64,000 bases of DNA from Actinomadura sp. NBRC 104412. Lineage in GTDB: Bacteria > Actinomycetota > Actinomycetes > Streptosporangiales > Streptosporangiaceae. The DNA lies in NCBI RefSeq assembly GCF_030269515.1, contig NZ_BSTM01000018.1:88332-152331 (forward strand), in the 5' to 3' direction. Positions 40,385 through 49,344 of this stretch are shown here, piece by piece; the first letter of the stretch is position 1; each line of letters starts with the position of its first letter. Both the position numbers and the translations under genes were made by a program. The notes under the pieces were generated by a model that was not told the origin of the DNA, did not search any database, and was given only the letters and a program-made list of their open reading frames with translations.

Positions 40385-41287
40385 TCACAAGGCCGACTCG
40401 ACGATGCGCTCGCACAGGCGGTGGGTCTCCAGGGCGTCGGCCGCGGACGGGTGCTCGCCGGTGCGGACGCGATCGAGGAAGGTCAGGGTGATCTGCTCGA
40501 TGCCGCGCTGGTGCGGTACGGGGGTCCAGTCGCCGCGGCGGCGCAGCAGGGTGCCGCACTGGTCGCCACGGTGGTCCACGACATCGCCCAGGTCGTGGAC
40601 CACGCGTTTGGTGTCGCGCCCCATGACCTCCAGGATCTCCTCGGTCGAGCCGTTCGAGCGGTTCATGATGCCGATCGCGGTGAAGCCGTCCCCGGAAAGG
40701 GTCAGGACGATGTGGTGCAGCGCGCCGCCCACGACGCGGGTGCGGACGTCGGTGTGCGTGACCTCGCCGGGGACGAGGAAGCGCAGCGTGTCGACGACGT
40801 GGATGAAGTCGTCGAAGACGACGGGACGGGGCGCGGCGGGCAGGTGGAAGCGGTTCTTCTGCAGGACGATCAGGTCGCGCGGGTGGTTGAGCAGGGCCCG
40901 GTAGCCGGGGGCGTAGCGGCGGTTGAAGCCGGCCATCAGGCCGGTGCCCGTCCGTTCCGCCAGCTCGACCAGGTGGGTCGCGTCGGCGAGGTTGTCCGCC
41001 AGGGGCTTGTCGACGTAGGTGGGCACGCCCGCGCCGAGAAGGCGCTCGGCGATGGCCCGGTGGTCGGCGGTCGGGGCGTGGACGAACGCGGCGTCCGGTT
41101 TCCGGGCGAGGAGGTCGTCGAGGGTGGCGTGGCGGTGCGGGATGCGGTAGGCGTCACCGACCCGGTCCAGGGTCGCGGGTGTACGGGTGTGAAGGTGGAG
41201 TTCCAGGCCGGGCTGGGCGGTGAGGACCGGCAGGTACGCCTTGCGTGCGATGTCGCCGAGCCCGATCACGCCGACTTTGAGCGTCAT
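40385..41287 (-). CDS. Gfo/Idh/MocA-family oxidoreductase
   Basis: 300 residues. The Rossmann start VGVIGLGDIARKAYLPVL, the AFVHAPTADHRAIAERLL segment and the catalytic-lysine motif YVDKPLADN near residue 93 are characteristic. The C-terminal half (FDDFIHVVDTLRFLVPGEVT) is the usual substrate domain. It oxidises or reduces a sugar or cyclitol with NAD(P). The substrate is unknown. LysE lies next downstream. Confidence 0.83.
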   Translation of the reverse strand: MTLKVGVIGLGDIARKAYLPVLTAQPGLELHLHTRTPATLDRVGDAYRIPHRHATLDDLLARKPDAAFVHAPTADHRAIAERLLGAGVPTYVDKPLADNLADATHLVELAERTGTGLMAGFNRRYAPGYRALLNHPRDLIVLQKNRFHLPAAPRPVVFDDFIHVVDTLRFLVPGEVTHTDVRTRVVGGALHHIVLTLSGDGFTAIGIMNRSNGSTEEILEVMGRDTKRVVHDLGDVVDHRGDQCGTLLRRRGDWTPVPHQRGIEQITLTFLDRVRTGEHPSAADALETHRLCERIVESAL

Positions 41288-41315
41288 GGGCCCGAACGTT
41301 ACGGCAGTCGCGTCC

Positions 41316-42629
41316 TCAGCAGCGCGGATCGTGCATACCGTAGAGGGCCCGGCGGCCGGGGTGTTCCGCGATGGTCCACATCCGGTGCTGGCCTCTCCAG
41401 CAGTACAGGTCTTCGGGCCCGAAGGAGATGGCCGTGCGCCGGACGTCCTTGAAACCGTTCGACCACCGCGCCCGGAGCAGCTCGCCCACGTTGCTGTTCT
41501 GGCCCGGCGGGTACGGCCTCTCGTCCCCGGGGACGTTGCGCGTGAACCACCACATGCCGTTCGCGGTGGCGCCGCCTTGGATATGGGACGCGGGAAGCCT
41601 CATCACGGAGGCCGGGACCGCGTGGCCCTGGCCATCGGTCACCAGGTCGCCCGAGGCCGGCGCGGAGCGGCCGTTGGGTCCCGAGCCCGGGTCGGTCAAG
41701 GGGAACTGCGCCACGCGGCCACGGTCGTCCTCGCACCACTCCCCCGTCACAAGGGTGTCCTGCCCGGTGCGGTTGACGGACAGCCACGAGTGGTTGGGCG
41801 TGCCCTCGGACGTGCACGGCTCGCCCGACTGCTTGTTCGGTACGTAGGAGAGCACCTGGGGCATCACGTAGCGGTACCCGTACGCGTGGTAGGTGCCGTC
41901 GTGCAGGCCGACCAGGTCGCGCCGCGCCGTGGAGCCGTTCTTACCCAGGTCGAAGATGCGGCGCATGTCGAAGACGCGCAGCCCGCTGCCGGTGTCGGCG
42001 ACGTAGAGCCGGTTGCCGTACCAGGCCAACCCGCCGGCGTGGATGCCCGTATCGGTGGCGCGCGTCCCGATCGGTTCGTAGGTGATCCTGCCCTGCGCGT
42101 TCCGGTACGGCCAGACCAGCAGGACGTGCCGGTAGGTCCCGGTCCTGGTGTTGACGAAGGTCAGGCGGGCGCTCTTGTCGACGCCCCGCCGGTCCTCGTC
42201 GTACCAGCTCACCAGGAGGGGCCGTTCGGTGCCCCATCGCTCGTCCGCCCGCGCGTCGGAGACGCCCGTGATGCCCTGCGGGTACCATTCCGTGCTGCGG
42301 TCGTCGGCGGCGTTGAAGCAGAACACCTTCGCTCCCGCGGGCACCCGTGCGTCACGGCCACAGGATCCGTTCCACCTGCCCTTGAGGCCGCCCCGCGGGT
42401 TGAGGACGGCGCGGACGGTGGTGAGCTTGAGGCTCTTGGTCATGCCGTCGAGCGCGCCGGGGTCGAGCTCGTCGCCGACCTTGAGCGTGTAGGCGTCCTT
42501 GGAGGGGGCGACGTTGGCCGTGGCGGCGACCCGCTGGGAGTAGTCGGGGACGAAGCAGGCGAAGGTCGCGACACCGGCGGCCACCGCCACGAGCGGCGCC
42601 GCCAGGGCGAGGAGTCGCCTGCCCTTCAT
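41316..42629 (-). CDS. secreted protein of unknown function
   Basis: 437 residues. ATG 42629, with GGGAGGTGATC upstream, opens a signal segment (LLALAAPLVAVAAGVATFAC). The mature part has repeated beta-strand blocks, such as VFCFNAADDRSTEWYPQGIT, LLVSWYDEDRRGVDKSARLT, HAGGLAWYGNRLYVADTGSG and RVFDMRRIFDLG, suggesting a beta-propeller. Several cysteines are present. Related proteins are widespread in streptomycetes without a known role. It is 28 bases upstream of the Gfo/Idh/MocA gene on the same strand. Confidence 0.72.
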   Translation of the reverse strand: MKGRRLLALAAPLVAVAAGVATFACFVPDYSQRVAATANVAPSKDAYTLKVGDELDPGALDGMTKSLKLTTVRAVLNPRGGLKGRWNGSCGRDARVPAGAKVFCFNAADDRSTEWYPQGITGVSDARADERWGTERPLLVSWYDEDRRGVDKSARLTFVNTRTGTYRHVLLVWPYRNAQGRITYEPIGTRATDTGIHAGGLAWYGNRLYVADTGSGLRVFDMRRIFDLGKNGSTARRDLVGLHDGTYHAYGYRYVMPQVLSYVPNKQSGEPCTSEGTPNHSWLSVNRTGQDTLVTGEWCEDDRGRVAQFPLTDPGSGPNGRSAPASGDLVTDGQGHAVPASVMRLPASHIQGGATANGMWWFTRNVPGDERPYPPGQNSNVGELLRARWSNGFKDVRRTAISFGPEDLYCWRGQHRMWTIAEHPGRRALYGMHDPRC

Positions 42630-42929
42630 CCGATCACCTCCCGCGGCGATCAGGGAAACTAACATCTCCGGACTTTTCGTCCAATATCACGCTTTGCAGC
42701 GCGACGGTCGCACCAGGAGATCTTCCGAAGGTCAGCCGACGCTTACGCTCACCTCCAGACGACGGTCACCGCCCAGAAATATTGATAACGATTCGATAGC
42801 CCCGGTAAACCGAATCCCGTCCATGCATACGGGCCCCGCCAATGGCGGGCTGGCAATTCACGCCCGCGGCGGCTGCCGGCGGCGGCCGTGCTGCCGCCGC
42901 TCGCGCGCCCGCCTCGCCCGCGCGAACCG
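42630..42929. other. intergenic region without recognised gene
   Basis: 300 bases between the start of the secreted protein gene and the end of rraA (both minus strand). An AT-richer block (ATTGATAACGATTCGATA, near 42780) probably holds the promoter of the secreted protein gene. A short stem, CCCGCC-AAT-GGCGGG (42835-42849), could end the rraA transcript. Nothing else is evident. Confidence 0.5.
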
Positions 42930-43415
42930 TCAGGGCTCCAGGAGGGAACGGCGGGCGGTGACGATCCCGTCCTCGTCGCTGTACAGGTGATCGCCGGGAC
43001 GGAACTCCACGCCGCCGAAGGTCACCGGGACGCCGACCTCGCCCGTCCCGTCCTTGGAGCTCTTGCGCGGGTTGGAGCCCAGCGCCTTGATGCCCAGGTC
43101 CAGGGTGCGCAGCGCGGCCACGTCCCGCACCGCGCCGTTGATCACGACCCCGGACCAGCCGTTGCCGGCCGCCGACGCGGCGATCAGGTCGCCCATCAGC
43201 GCCGAGGCCAGCGAGCCCGCCCCGTCCACCACCAGCACGCGGCCCTCCCCCGGCTCGCTGAGCACCTGCTTGACCAGGGCGTTGTCGCGGTGGCAGCGCA
43301 CGGTCGCGATCGGCCCGGCGAACGCGGCGCGGCCCCCGTAGTCGCGGAACTGCGTCTCGCAGCTTTGCAGCTCGTCCCCGAAGTCGTCGATGAGATCGGC
43401 GGTCGCGAAGTCCAT
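42930..43415 (-). CDS. rraA: RraA-family protein
   Basis: 161 residues, the exact family length. ATADLIDDFGDELQSCETQF, VLVVDGAGSLASALMGDLIA, GVVINGAVRDVAALRTLDLG and GDHLYSDEDGIVTARRSLL are RraA hallmarks, including the G-x-RD site. RraA inhibits RNase E in Escherichia coli; relatives with this sequence type are HMG/oxaloacetate aldolases, so either role is possible. ATG 43415 is the family start; the longer frame is not used. Confidence 0.88.
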   Translation of the reverse strand: MDFATADLIDDFGDELQSCETQFRDYGGRAAFAGPIATVRCHRDNALVKQVLSEPGEGRVLVVDGAGSLASALMGDLIAASAAGNGWSGVVINGAVRDVAALRTLDLGIKALGSNPRKSSKDGTGEVGVPVTFGGVEFRPGDHLYSDEDGIVTARRSLLEP

Positions 43416-43509
43416 GCGCCGCAGCCTACTGGGAGGTAACAGGCCGGTCCGGGACGACCCGTGCGCTTTCGGCCGGAGGGCGGGCGGGAAATGGTATTTT
43501 CGGGGCGCC

Positions 43510-44622
43510 ATGCAGCCCCCCAGCCGCCACGGCCTGCCGTTCGCACCGCTCGGGCCCGGAGATCCCCCGCTGATCGGCGGCTATCGCACGCTCGCCCGGC
43601 TCGGCTCCGGACGGCTCGGCCCGGTGTACCTGGCCACGACGCAGAGCGGGCGGCGGCTGGCCATCAAGACCACCGGTCCCGAGCTCGCCGCCGACGAGGC
43701 GTTCCGGCGGCTCCTCAAGAGCGAGATCGCCGCGGCGCAGCGCGTGCGCGGCCGGTTCCTGGCGGCGGTCGTGGACGGGCACGCGGAGGGCACGTCCCCC
43801 TGGCTGGCCACCGAGTACGTGCCCGGCCCGAGCCTGGAACGCGCCGTGGAGGAAGCCGGCCCGCTACCCGTCCCGGCGGTCCGGACCCTGCTCGGCGCGG
43901 TCGCCGAGGCGTTGCAGGCCATCCATGACGCCGACCTCGCTCATGGCCGTCTGGGGCCGTCCAACGTGCTGCTGGCCGAGGACGGGCCGCGCGTGACCGA
44001 CCACGGCTCGGCTGGGGACGAGGCGGACCCGGCAAAGGACATGCTCGCCCTCGGCCTGCTGGCACTGTTCGCCGCCACCGGCCAGAGCCCGTCCGGCGAG
44101 GAGCCGCCCGACCTCGGCGGCTGCCCCGAGGAACTGCGCGAGCCGATCGCACGCTGCCTGGCGGCCGACCCGTCCGAGCGTCCGGAGCCCCGCGCGCTCG
44201 CCGCCGAACTGGAAGGGGACCGGCCAGGCCCCGGCTGGCTCCCGCCCGGCGTCGCCGCGCTGCTGCCCGCCTACCAGGGCGACCCGCCCCGCCCCCACGC
44301 CGCTCCGCTGCCCACGCCGAAGCCCTCCTTCGAGCCGCCGCTCGACCCCTCACCGGCGGGCGCCGCGCCTGCGGGAGGCGGAGCAGCGGTGACCGCCATG
44401 GACGCACCGGCGGCCGGGCCGGCGCAGGCGGCGCGCGAGCAGGCCCCCCGGCCCAACTTCGCCCTGCCGCTGGAGGCGCCGGCGACCGCTCCCGGCGTGA
44501 TGGCGGGGCACGTGCCGCCCGTCATGGACAGCTACCGGCATGACCTGGCCATCGCGCTCGCCATCGGCGCGGGCGCCTTCGGCCTTCTCGTCCTGATCCT
44601 GCTGCTGGTGTTCCTGCTCTAG
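43510..44622 (+). CDS. membrane Ser/Thr pseudokinase
   Basis: 370 residues. A Hanks-type fold is evident: YRTLARLGSGRLGPVYLATT, LAIKTTG with the ATP lysine, and LATEYVPGPSLERAVEE. The catalytic loop is AHGRLGPSNVLL instead of HRDxKxxN, so the proton-acceptor Asp is gone, and DFG is DHG. There is no APE block. A Pro/Ala-rich linker and a C-terminal membrane helix (IAIGAGAFGLLVLILLLVFL) follow. ATG 43510. It most likely acts as a scaffold or allosteric partner of another kinase. Confidence 0.78.
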   Translation: MQPPSRHGLPFAPLGPGDPPLIGGYRTLARLGSGRLGPVYLATTQSGRRLAIKTTGPELAADEAFRRLLKSEIAAAQRVRGRFLAAVVDGHAEGTSPWLATEYVPGPSLERAVEEAGPLPVPAVRTLLGAVAEALQAIHDADLAHGRLGPSNVLLAEDGPRVTDHGSAGDEADPAKDMLALGLLALFAATGQSPSGEEPPDLGGCPEELREPIARCLAADPSERPEPRALAAELEGDRPGPGWLPPGVAALLPAYQGDPPRPHAAPLPTPKPSFEPPLDPSPAGAAPAGGGAAVTAMDAPAAGPAQAAREQAPRPNFALPLEAPATAPGVMAGHVPPVMDSYRHDLAIALAIGAGAFGLLVLILLLVFLL

Positions 44623-45107
44623 GCCCCGACGGCGCCGGGCGCGGCGGAGGACCCGTCCGCGGGGGTGTCGATGGGACGGCCGATCAGCCGGGACAGCACG
44701 ATCGCGGTCTTGGTCGCGGTGATGTTGTCCTCCCGCCGCAACCGTTCCAGCGCCTGCTCCAGATGCTGGATGTCGCGGACCCGCACGTGCACCAGGGCGC
44801 TGGCGTCGCCGCTGACGGTGTACGCGGCGACCACCTCGGGGTGCTTGCGGATGCTGGAGTAGATCTCCTCGGGGGACGTCGCCCCGGTGCAGAAGATCTC
44901 GATGAACGCCTCGGTCGTCCAGCCCAGCGCGGCCGGGTCGACCACCGCCGCGAAGCCGGTGATCACGCCGTCGGCGCGCAGCCGGTCCACGCGCCGTTTC
45001 ACCGCCGGGGCCGACAGCCCCACCCGCTCCCCGACCTGCGCGTATGACGCGCGGCCATGTTCAAGGAGCTGCGCAACGATTCGCCGGTCCAGGTCGTCAA
45101 GACGCAA
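44619..45107 (-). CDS. Lrp/AsnC-family regulator
   Basis: 162 residues. The helix-turn-helix is LDDLDRRIVAQLLEHGRASY, then AQVGERVGLSAPAVKRRVDR; the RAM domain covers AFIEIFCTGATSPEEI to LERLRREDNIT. It starts at TTG 45107 with GGGAGGGG upstream. It is divergent from rocD, as Lrp and rocD are in mycobacteria, so amino-acid-responsive control of ornithine catabolism is likely. Its stop overlaps the pseudokinase stop by four bases. Confidence 0.87.
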   Translation of the reverse strand: MRLDDLDRRIVAQLLEHGRASYAQVGERVGLSAPAVKRRVDRLRADGVITGFAAVVDPAALGWTTEAFIEIFCTGATSPEEIYSSIRKHPEVVAAYTVSGDASALVHVRVRDIQHLEQALERLRREDNITATKTAIVLSRLIGRPIDTPADGSSAAPGAVGA

Positions 45108-45236
45108 TGAATCGTCCCCTCCCAGTCACTATCGCCTACTCGTGACCCCGTCACTTCCGAACATACGCTGTTTTACGGAACCCGGGACCGCTCCGGCCCG
45201 GCGACCGCCCAGTTCATGATCAAGGGGAGGAGCACC

Positions 45237-46430
45237 GTGAGCCCGACCGACCGGCTGAGGGCCATGTCCGATCGGCACAGCGCGCACAACTACCACCCGC
45301 TCCCGATCGTGATCGCCGAGGCCGAGGGCGCCTGGGTGACCGATGTCGAGGGCAGGCGCTACCTGGACATGCTGGCCGCCTACTCCGCGGTCAACTTCGG
45401 TCACCGCAACCCGCGGCTGCTGGAGGCGGCGCGCCGTCAGCTCGACCGGGTCACGCTCGTCAGCCGGGCCTTCGACCACGACCAGTTCGGGCCGTTCACC
45501 GCCGAGCTGGCGGAGCTGTGCGGCAAGGACATGGTGCTGCCGATGAACAGCGGCGCCGAGGCGGTCGAGACGGCGCTCAAGACCGCCCGCAAGTGGGGGT
45601 ACGAGGTGAAGGGGGTCCCGGCGGGGCGGGCGAACATCATCACCTTCGAGGGCAACTTCCACGGCCGCACCACCACGATCGTCAGCTTCTCCACCGACCC
45701 GGACGCCAAGGACTCCTACGGCCCGTACACGCCCGGGTTCCGCACCGTCCCATACGGCGACGTCCAGGCCCTCCGGGACGCGATGGACGACGACACGGTC
45801 GGGGTGCTGATCGAGCCGATCCAGGGCGAGGCCGGGGTGAACGTGCCGCCCAGCGGGTTCCTGACCGCGGTGCGGGAGCTGTGCACGGAACGCGGCGTGC
45901 TGATGCTGGCCGACGAGATCCAGTCGGGCCTGGGACGCACCGGCACCACCTTCGCGGTGGAGCACGAGGGCGTCGTCCCGGACGTGTACATCCTGGGCAA
46001 GGCGCTGGGCGGCGGCATCATGCCGGTGTCGGCGGTGGTCGCCGACCGTGGGGTCCTCGGGGTGTTCAAGCCGGGCCAGCACGGCTCCACGTTCGGCGGC
46101 AACCCGCTGGCCTGCGCGATCGGACGCGAGGTCGTGGCGATGCTGCGCACCGGCGAGTTCCAGGAGCGTTCTCGCACGCTGGGCGGGCACCTGCACCGGC
46201 GGCTCGGCGACCTGCCGTCCGACCTGGTCAGGCAGGTGCGGGGGCGCGGGCTGTGGGCCGGGGTCGAGCTGCACCAGAAGGCGCGGCCGGTGAGCGAACG
46301 GCTGATGGAGCTGGGCGTCCTGGCCAAGGAGACCCATGACACCACGATCCGGCTGGCCCCGCCGCTGGTGATCGACAAGGCCGACCTGGACTGGGCCCTG
46401 GACCGTCTGGAGATCGCGCTCAAGGGCTGA
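45237..46430 (+). CDS. rocD: ornithine aminotransferase
   Basis: 397 residues, class III PLP aminotransferase that turns ornithine plus 2-oxoglutarate into glutamate semialdehyde and glutamate. HSAHNYHPLPIVIAEAEGAW, YSAVNFGHRNPRL, ITFEGNFHGRTTTIVSFS, LMLADEIQSGLGRTG and the PLP lysine in YILGKALGGGIMPVSA are typical of RocD. GTG 45237 is preferred because GGGGAGGAG precedes it; ATG 45216 is in frame upstream. It is probably controlled by the divergent Lrp-type gene. Confidence 0.92.
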   Translation: MSPTDRLRAMSDRHSAHNYHPLPIVIAEAEGAWVTDVEGRRYLDMLAAYSAVNFGHRNPRLLEAARRQLDRVTLVSRAFDHDQFGPFTAELAELCGKDMVLPMNSGAEAVETALKTARKWGYEVKGVPAGRANIITFEGNFHGRTTTIVSFSTDPDAKDSYGPYTPGFRTVPYGDVQALRDAMDDDTVGVLIEPIQGEAGVNVPPSGFLTAVRELCTERGVLMLADEIQSGLGRTGTTFAVEHEGVVPDVYILGKALGGGIMPVSAVVADRGVLGVFKPGQHGSTFGGNPLACAIGREVVAMLRTGEFQERSRTLGGHLHRRLGDLPSDLVRQVRGRGLWAGVELHQKARPVSERLMELGVLAKETHDTTIRLAPPLVIDKADLDWALDRLEIALKG

Positions 46431-46444
46431 GCGAGGCCGATTCG

Positions 46445-46475
46445 AGCCCCGGGTCCGAGGCACGGGCCCGGGGTT
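46445..46475 (+). terminator. rocD terminator hairpin
   Basis: AGCCCCGGGTCCG and CGGGCCCGGGGTT pair over 13 positions with two imperfect pairs around a 5-base loop, 15 bases after the rocD stop. A T-run is absent, as is usual in this genome. Confidence 0.55.
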
Positions 46476-46492
46476 GGCATCTGCCATCCACT

Positions 46493-46518
46493 CGGATTAG
46501 TCTAAGCGGACTAATCCG
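46493..46518. promoter_or_regulatory. PadR operator candidate
   Basis: CGGATTAGTC and GACTAATCCG form a perfect 10-bp inverted repeat with a 6-base spacer, ending 13 bases before the PadR start. The position on the promoter of the padR-MFS operon fits autorepression and drug-induced release of the pump. Confidence 0.65.
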
Positions 46519-46530
46519 ATTGGATGCGCA

Positions 46531-47109
46531 ATGTCCCGACCACTGACCCCCGTCGCCCTCACCGTGCTCCGCATGCTGAGCGACGGCCCCATGCACCCGT
46601 ACGAGATGCAGCAGCGGATCCGGCAGTACGCCTACGACCGGTCCGTGAAGATCACGCATGGCTCGCTGTACCACTCGGTGGAACGGCTGGCCCAGGGCTG
46701 CCTGATCGAGCCGGTGGAGACCGCCCGCTCCGGCAGGCGGCCCGAACGCACCGTGTACGCCATCACCGACCAGGGGCGCGAGGTCGCCCAGCAGCGCATG
46801 GCCGAGCTGCTGGCCGAACCCGCCGAGGAGTTCCCCCTCCTCGGAACCGCGCTGGCGTTCATCGACCTGCTGCCCGAGGACGAGGTGGCCCGCCAGTTGC
46901 GGCGCCGCGAGATGAGGCTGGAGGCGTCCCTCGCCGCCGACCAGGCGGTGTACGAGGCGCTGCGCAAGCGCGGCCTCGAACGCTACAAGCTGATCGACCA
47001 CGAGCTGGTCATGGCGCGGAAGAAGGCCGAGCTCGACCTGGTACGTGACCTGGCGGCGGACCTGGAGTCCGGCCGCCTCACCTTCATCGACGACAAGGAA
47101 GACTCATGA
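46531..47109 (+). CDS. PadR-family transcriptional repressor
   Basis: 192 residues. The winged helix-turn-helix reads TPVALTVLRMLSDGPMHPYE, then VKITHGSLYHSVERLAQGCL and GRRPERTVYAITDQGRE. The C-terminal coiled dimer domain is of the longer PadR-s1/Vir type. Its stop overlaps the MFS gene start by four bases (ATGA). It most likely represses its own operon through the inverted repeat just upstream. Confidence 0.9.
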   Translation: MSRPLTPVALTVLRMLSDGPMHPYEMQQRIRQYAYDRSVKITHGSLYHSVERLAQGCLIEPVETARSGRRPERTVYAITDQGREVAQQRMAELLAEPAEEFPLLGTALAFIDLLPEDEVARQLRRREMRLEASLAADQAVYEALRKRGLERYKLIDHELVMARKKAELDLVRDLAADLESGRLTFIDDKEDS

Positions 47110-48767
47110 CGCGATGGCGTGGCAATCCGTGGGCGATCCTGCTCACGCTCTCCCTCGGGTTCTTCATGACCCTGCTCGACCTGACCATCGTGAACATCGC
47201 GATCCCCGGCATCATGGACGGGCTCGGCGCCTCCCTCGACCAGGCGCTGTGGGTCGTCAACGCCTACATACTGGTGCTGGCCGTGCTGCTGATCACCGGC
47301 GGCAGGCTGGGCGACCTGGCGGGCCGGCGCAACCTGTTCATCGCGGGCGTGGCGCTGTTCACCCTGGCCAGCCTGGCCTGCGGGATCGCCCAGGACCCGA
47401 CCCAGCTCATCGCCGCCAGGGCGGCGCAGGGGCTGGGCGCGGCACTGCTGATGCCGCAGACCATGTCGATCATCATCGACACCTTCCCCGCCGAGCGGCG
47501 CGGGGCGGCCCTCGGGATCTGGGGCGCGGTCGCCGGGCTGTCCACGATCGCCGGGCCCACCCTGGGCGGGCTGCTGGTGACCAGCCTGGACTGGCGGTGG
47601 ATCTTCATCGTCAACCTGCCGATCGGCGTGCTGGTGCTGGTCATGGCCGTGGCGGTGCTGCCGGCGCACACCCGTACCGTCCGGCACCGTTTCGACGTCA
47701 CCGGTGTGCTGCTGGCCTCCGCCTCGCTGTTCTGCCTGACCTTCGCGCTCACCGAGGGCCAGAAGCACGACTGGGGCACCGGGATCAAGGTCCTGTTCGG
47801 CGCCGCCGCCGTGCTGCTGGTGGCCTTCCTGGTGCACCAGCGGTCCCGCCAGTCGGCCGAGCCGCTGGTCCCGTTCGCGCTGTTCCGCGACCGTAACTTC
47901 GCCATCCTCACCCTGGTCGGCGCCACCGTCTCGATCGGCATGGTCGGGCTGTTCCTGCCGCTCACCATCTACCTGCAGTCGGTGCTGGGGCACAGCGCGC
48001 TGGAGGCCGGGCTGATCCTGGCGCCGTCCTCGGTGGTGTCGATGGTGCTGGCGCCGATGGCCGGACGGCTCTCCGACCGGATCGGCGGCCGGTTCATCCT
48101 GATGGGCGGGCTGGTGCTGTTCGCGCTCGGCATGCTCTGGCTGGCCCTCGGCGCCGAGGTGGACTCGTCCTGGACCGCCTTCATGGGGCCGGTCGTGCTG
48201 ATGGGGGTCGGGATCGGCGGGGTGTTCGCGCCGATGGCCACCGAGGCGATGCGTTACGTCCCGCCCCGGCTGGCCGGCGCGGCGTCCGGGGTGAACAACA
48301 CCGCCCGCCAGGTCGGCTCGGTCCTCGGCAGCGCGGTCATCGGCGCCGTCCTGCAGAACCGGCTCGCGGTCGCGCTGCACGACGAGGCCGTGACACGGGC
48401 CTCCGCGCTGCCGCCGGACCTGCGCGCCGGGTTCGTGGACGGCTTCGCGGGCGCGGCCAAGGGCGGCCTGGAGGTCCACGCGGGCCAGGCCGAGGGCCGG
48501 CGGCTGCCCCCGGGCGTGCCCGCCGACGTCGCGCACCGCGCCCAGGAACTCGCGGGGCAGGTGTTCGCGCACGGGTTCGTCGACGCGCTCACGCCGACGA
48601 TGATGGTGCCGGTCGTGGTCATCCTGCTGGGCGCCGCGGCCTGCGTGGGGGTGCGCCGCTACCGCGTCCAGCCGTCCGTCCCGACCGACGCGCACGGCGG
48701 GCACGACGGGGACGGCCCCGTCAAGCACACACCGGTCGGCGAGGACGACGAGCCGATCCGCCGATGA
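47106..48767 (+). CDS. DHA2-family (14-helix) MFS drug efflux transporter
   Basis: 553 residues with about 14 membrane helices. FFMTLLDLTIVNIAIPGIMD is the family start (motif D1), GGRLGDLAGRRNLFIAGVAL is motif A, and WGAVAGLSTIAGPTLGGLLV is motif C of drug/proton antiporters. A polar loop of about 55 residues precedes the last helix, and the tail is His/Asp-rich. It is co-translated with the PadR repressor. The drug cannot be predicted. Confidence 0.9.
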   Translation: MTRWRGNPWAILLTLSLGFFMTLLDLTIVNIAIPGIMDGLGASLDQALWVVNAYILVLAVLLITGGRLGDLAGRRNLFIAGVALFTLASLACGIAQDPTQLIAARAAQGLGAALLMPQTMSIIIDTFPAERRGAALGIWGAVAGLSTIAGPTLGGLLVTSLDWRWIFIVNLPIGVLVLVMAVAVLPAHTRTVRHRFDVTGVLLASASLFCLTFALTEGQKHDWGTGIKVLFGAAAVLLVAFLVHQRSRQSAEPLVPFALFRDRNFAILTLVGATVSIGMVGLFLPLTIYLQSVLGHSALEAGLILAPSSVVSMVLAPMAGRLSDRIGGRFILMGGLVLFALGMLWLALGAEVDSSWTAFMGPVVLMGVGIGGVFAPMATEAMRYVPPRLAGAASGVNNTARQVGSVLGSAVIGAVLQNRLAVALHDEAVTRASALPPDLRAGFVDGFAGAAKGGLEVHAGQAEGRRLPPGVPADVAHRAQELAGQVFAHGFVDALTPTMMVPVVVILLGAAACVGVRRYRVQPSVPTDAHGGHDGDGPVKHTPVGEDDEPIRR

Positions 48768-48773
48768 CCGCCC

Positions 48774-48811
48774 GCCTCCGTCCCCCGGGACTACCTCCGG
48801 GGGACGGAGGC
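48774..48811. terminator. bidirectional terminator
   Basis: GCCTCCGTCCCCCGG (48774-48788) and its exact complement (48797-48811) enclose an 8-base loop. It sits between the convergent MFS and DUF6113-like genes and includes the stop of the latter. Confidence 0.75.
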
Positions 48812-49321
48812 GCCGCGGGTGAGCCAGCCCCCCGGTTCGCGGGTGGACGGCACCAGTGCCACCGCGGCCACACCGGACACCAGGCCGCCGATGATGAACA
48901 GGTAGCCGGTCATCGTCCCGGGGACGATCAGGTCGCCCTCTCCGCGCTCGATCGACAGGATGAACGCCACGTCCGCCCAGATGAAGACCGGGAGCGCGGC
49001 GGCCAGGCGGGTGCCCATGGCCCAGCCCGCCAGCCGCGGCACCACGAAGTTCACCGCGATCAGCGCGATCGCCCCGGCCGGCACCGAACCGGCCCACCAG
49101 CCCTGCGCGAACGACCCGATCAGCCCGAGGATCCCGCCCAGCAGCCCCAGCGCCATGTAGGCCGCGCCCGTGACGAACGCGTCCCTGGCGGGGTCGGTAT
49201 CACCGACGTCCCCCACGTACGGGAACGCCGCCGACGCACCGGACGGCGCGGACAGCGCCCGCCCGGCGGCGGCGCCCTCCTCGGGGTCGCCCGACGCGTG
49301 AGCGGGCACGGGCTGGTCCAT
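48791..49321 (-). CDS. DUF6113-type membrane protein next to mshB
   Basis: 176 residues. A polar N-terminus of about 50 residues is followed by four membrane helices (GAAYMALGLLGGILGLIGSF, AGAIALIAVNFVVPRLAGWA, AALPVFIWADVAFILSI, TGYLFIIGGLVSGVAAVALV). It lies 23 bases downstream of mshB, in the position of Rv1171 in M. tuberculosis. ATG 49321 or GTG 49327 can start it. Function unknown. Confidence 0.75.
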   Translation of the reverse strand: MDQPVPAHASGDPEEGAAAGRALSAPSGASAAFPYVGDVGDTDPARDAFVTGAAYMALGLLGGILGLIGSFAQGWWAGSVPAGAIALIAVNFVVPRLAGWAMGTRLAAALPVFIWADVAFILSIERGEGDLIVPGTMTGYLFIIGGLVSGVAAVALVPSTREPGGWLTRGASVPRR

Positions 49322-49344
49322 GTTCACGCCCGCCAGCGTAGCGA

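Noticed and set aside
46983..49097. 704-codon minus-strand frame opposite the PadR and MFS genes
   Set aside because: Composition (H, Q, D, R-rich) is that of antisense to a membrane protein gene; the plus-strand genes are certain.
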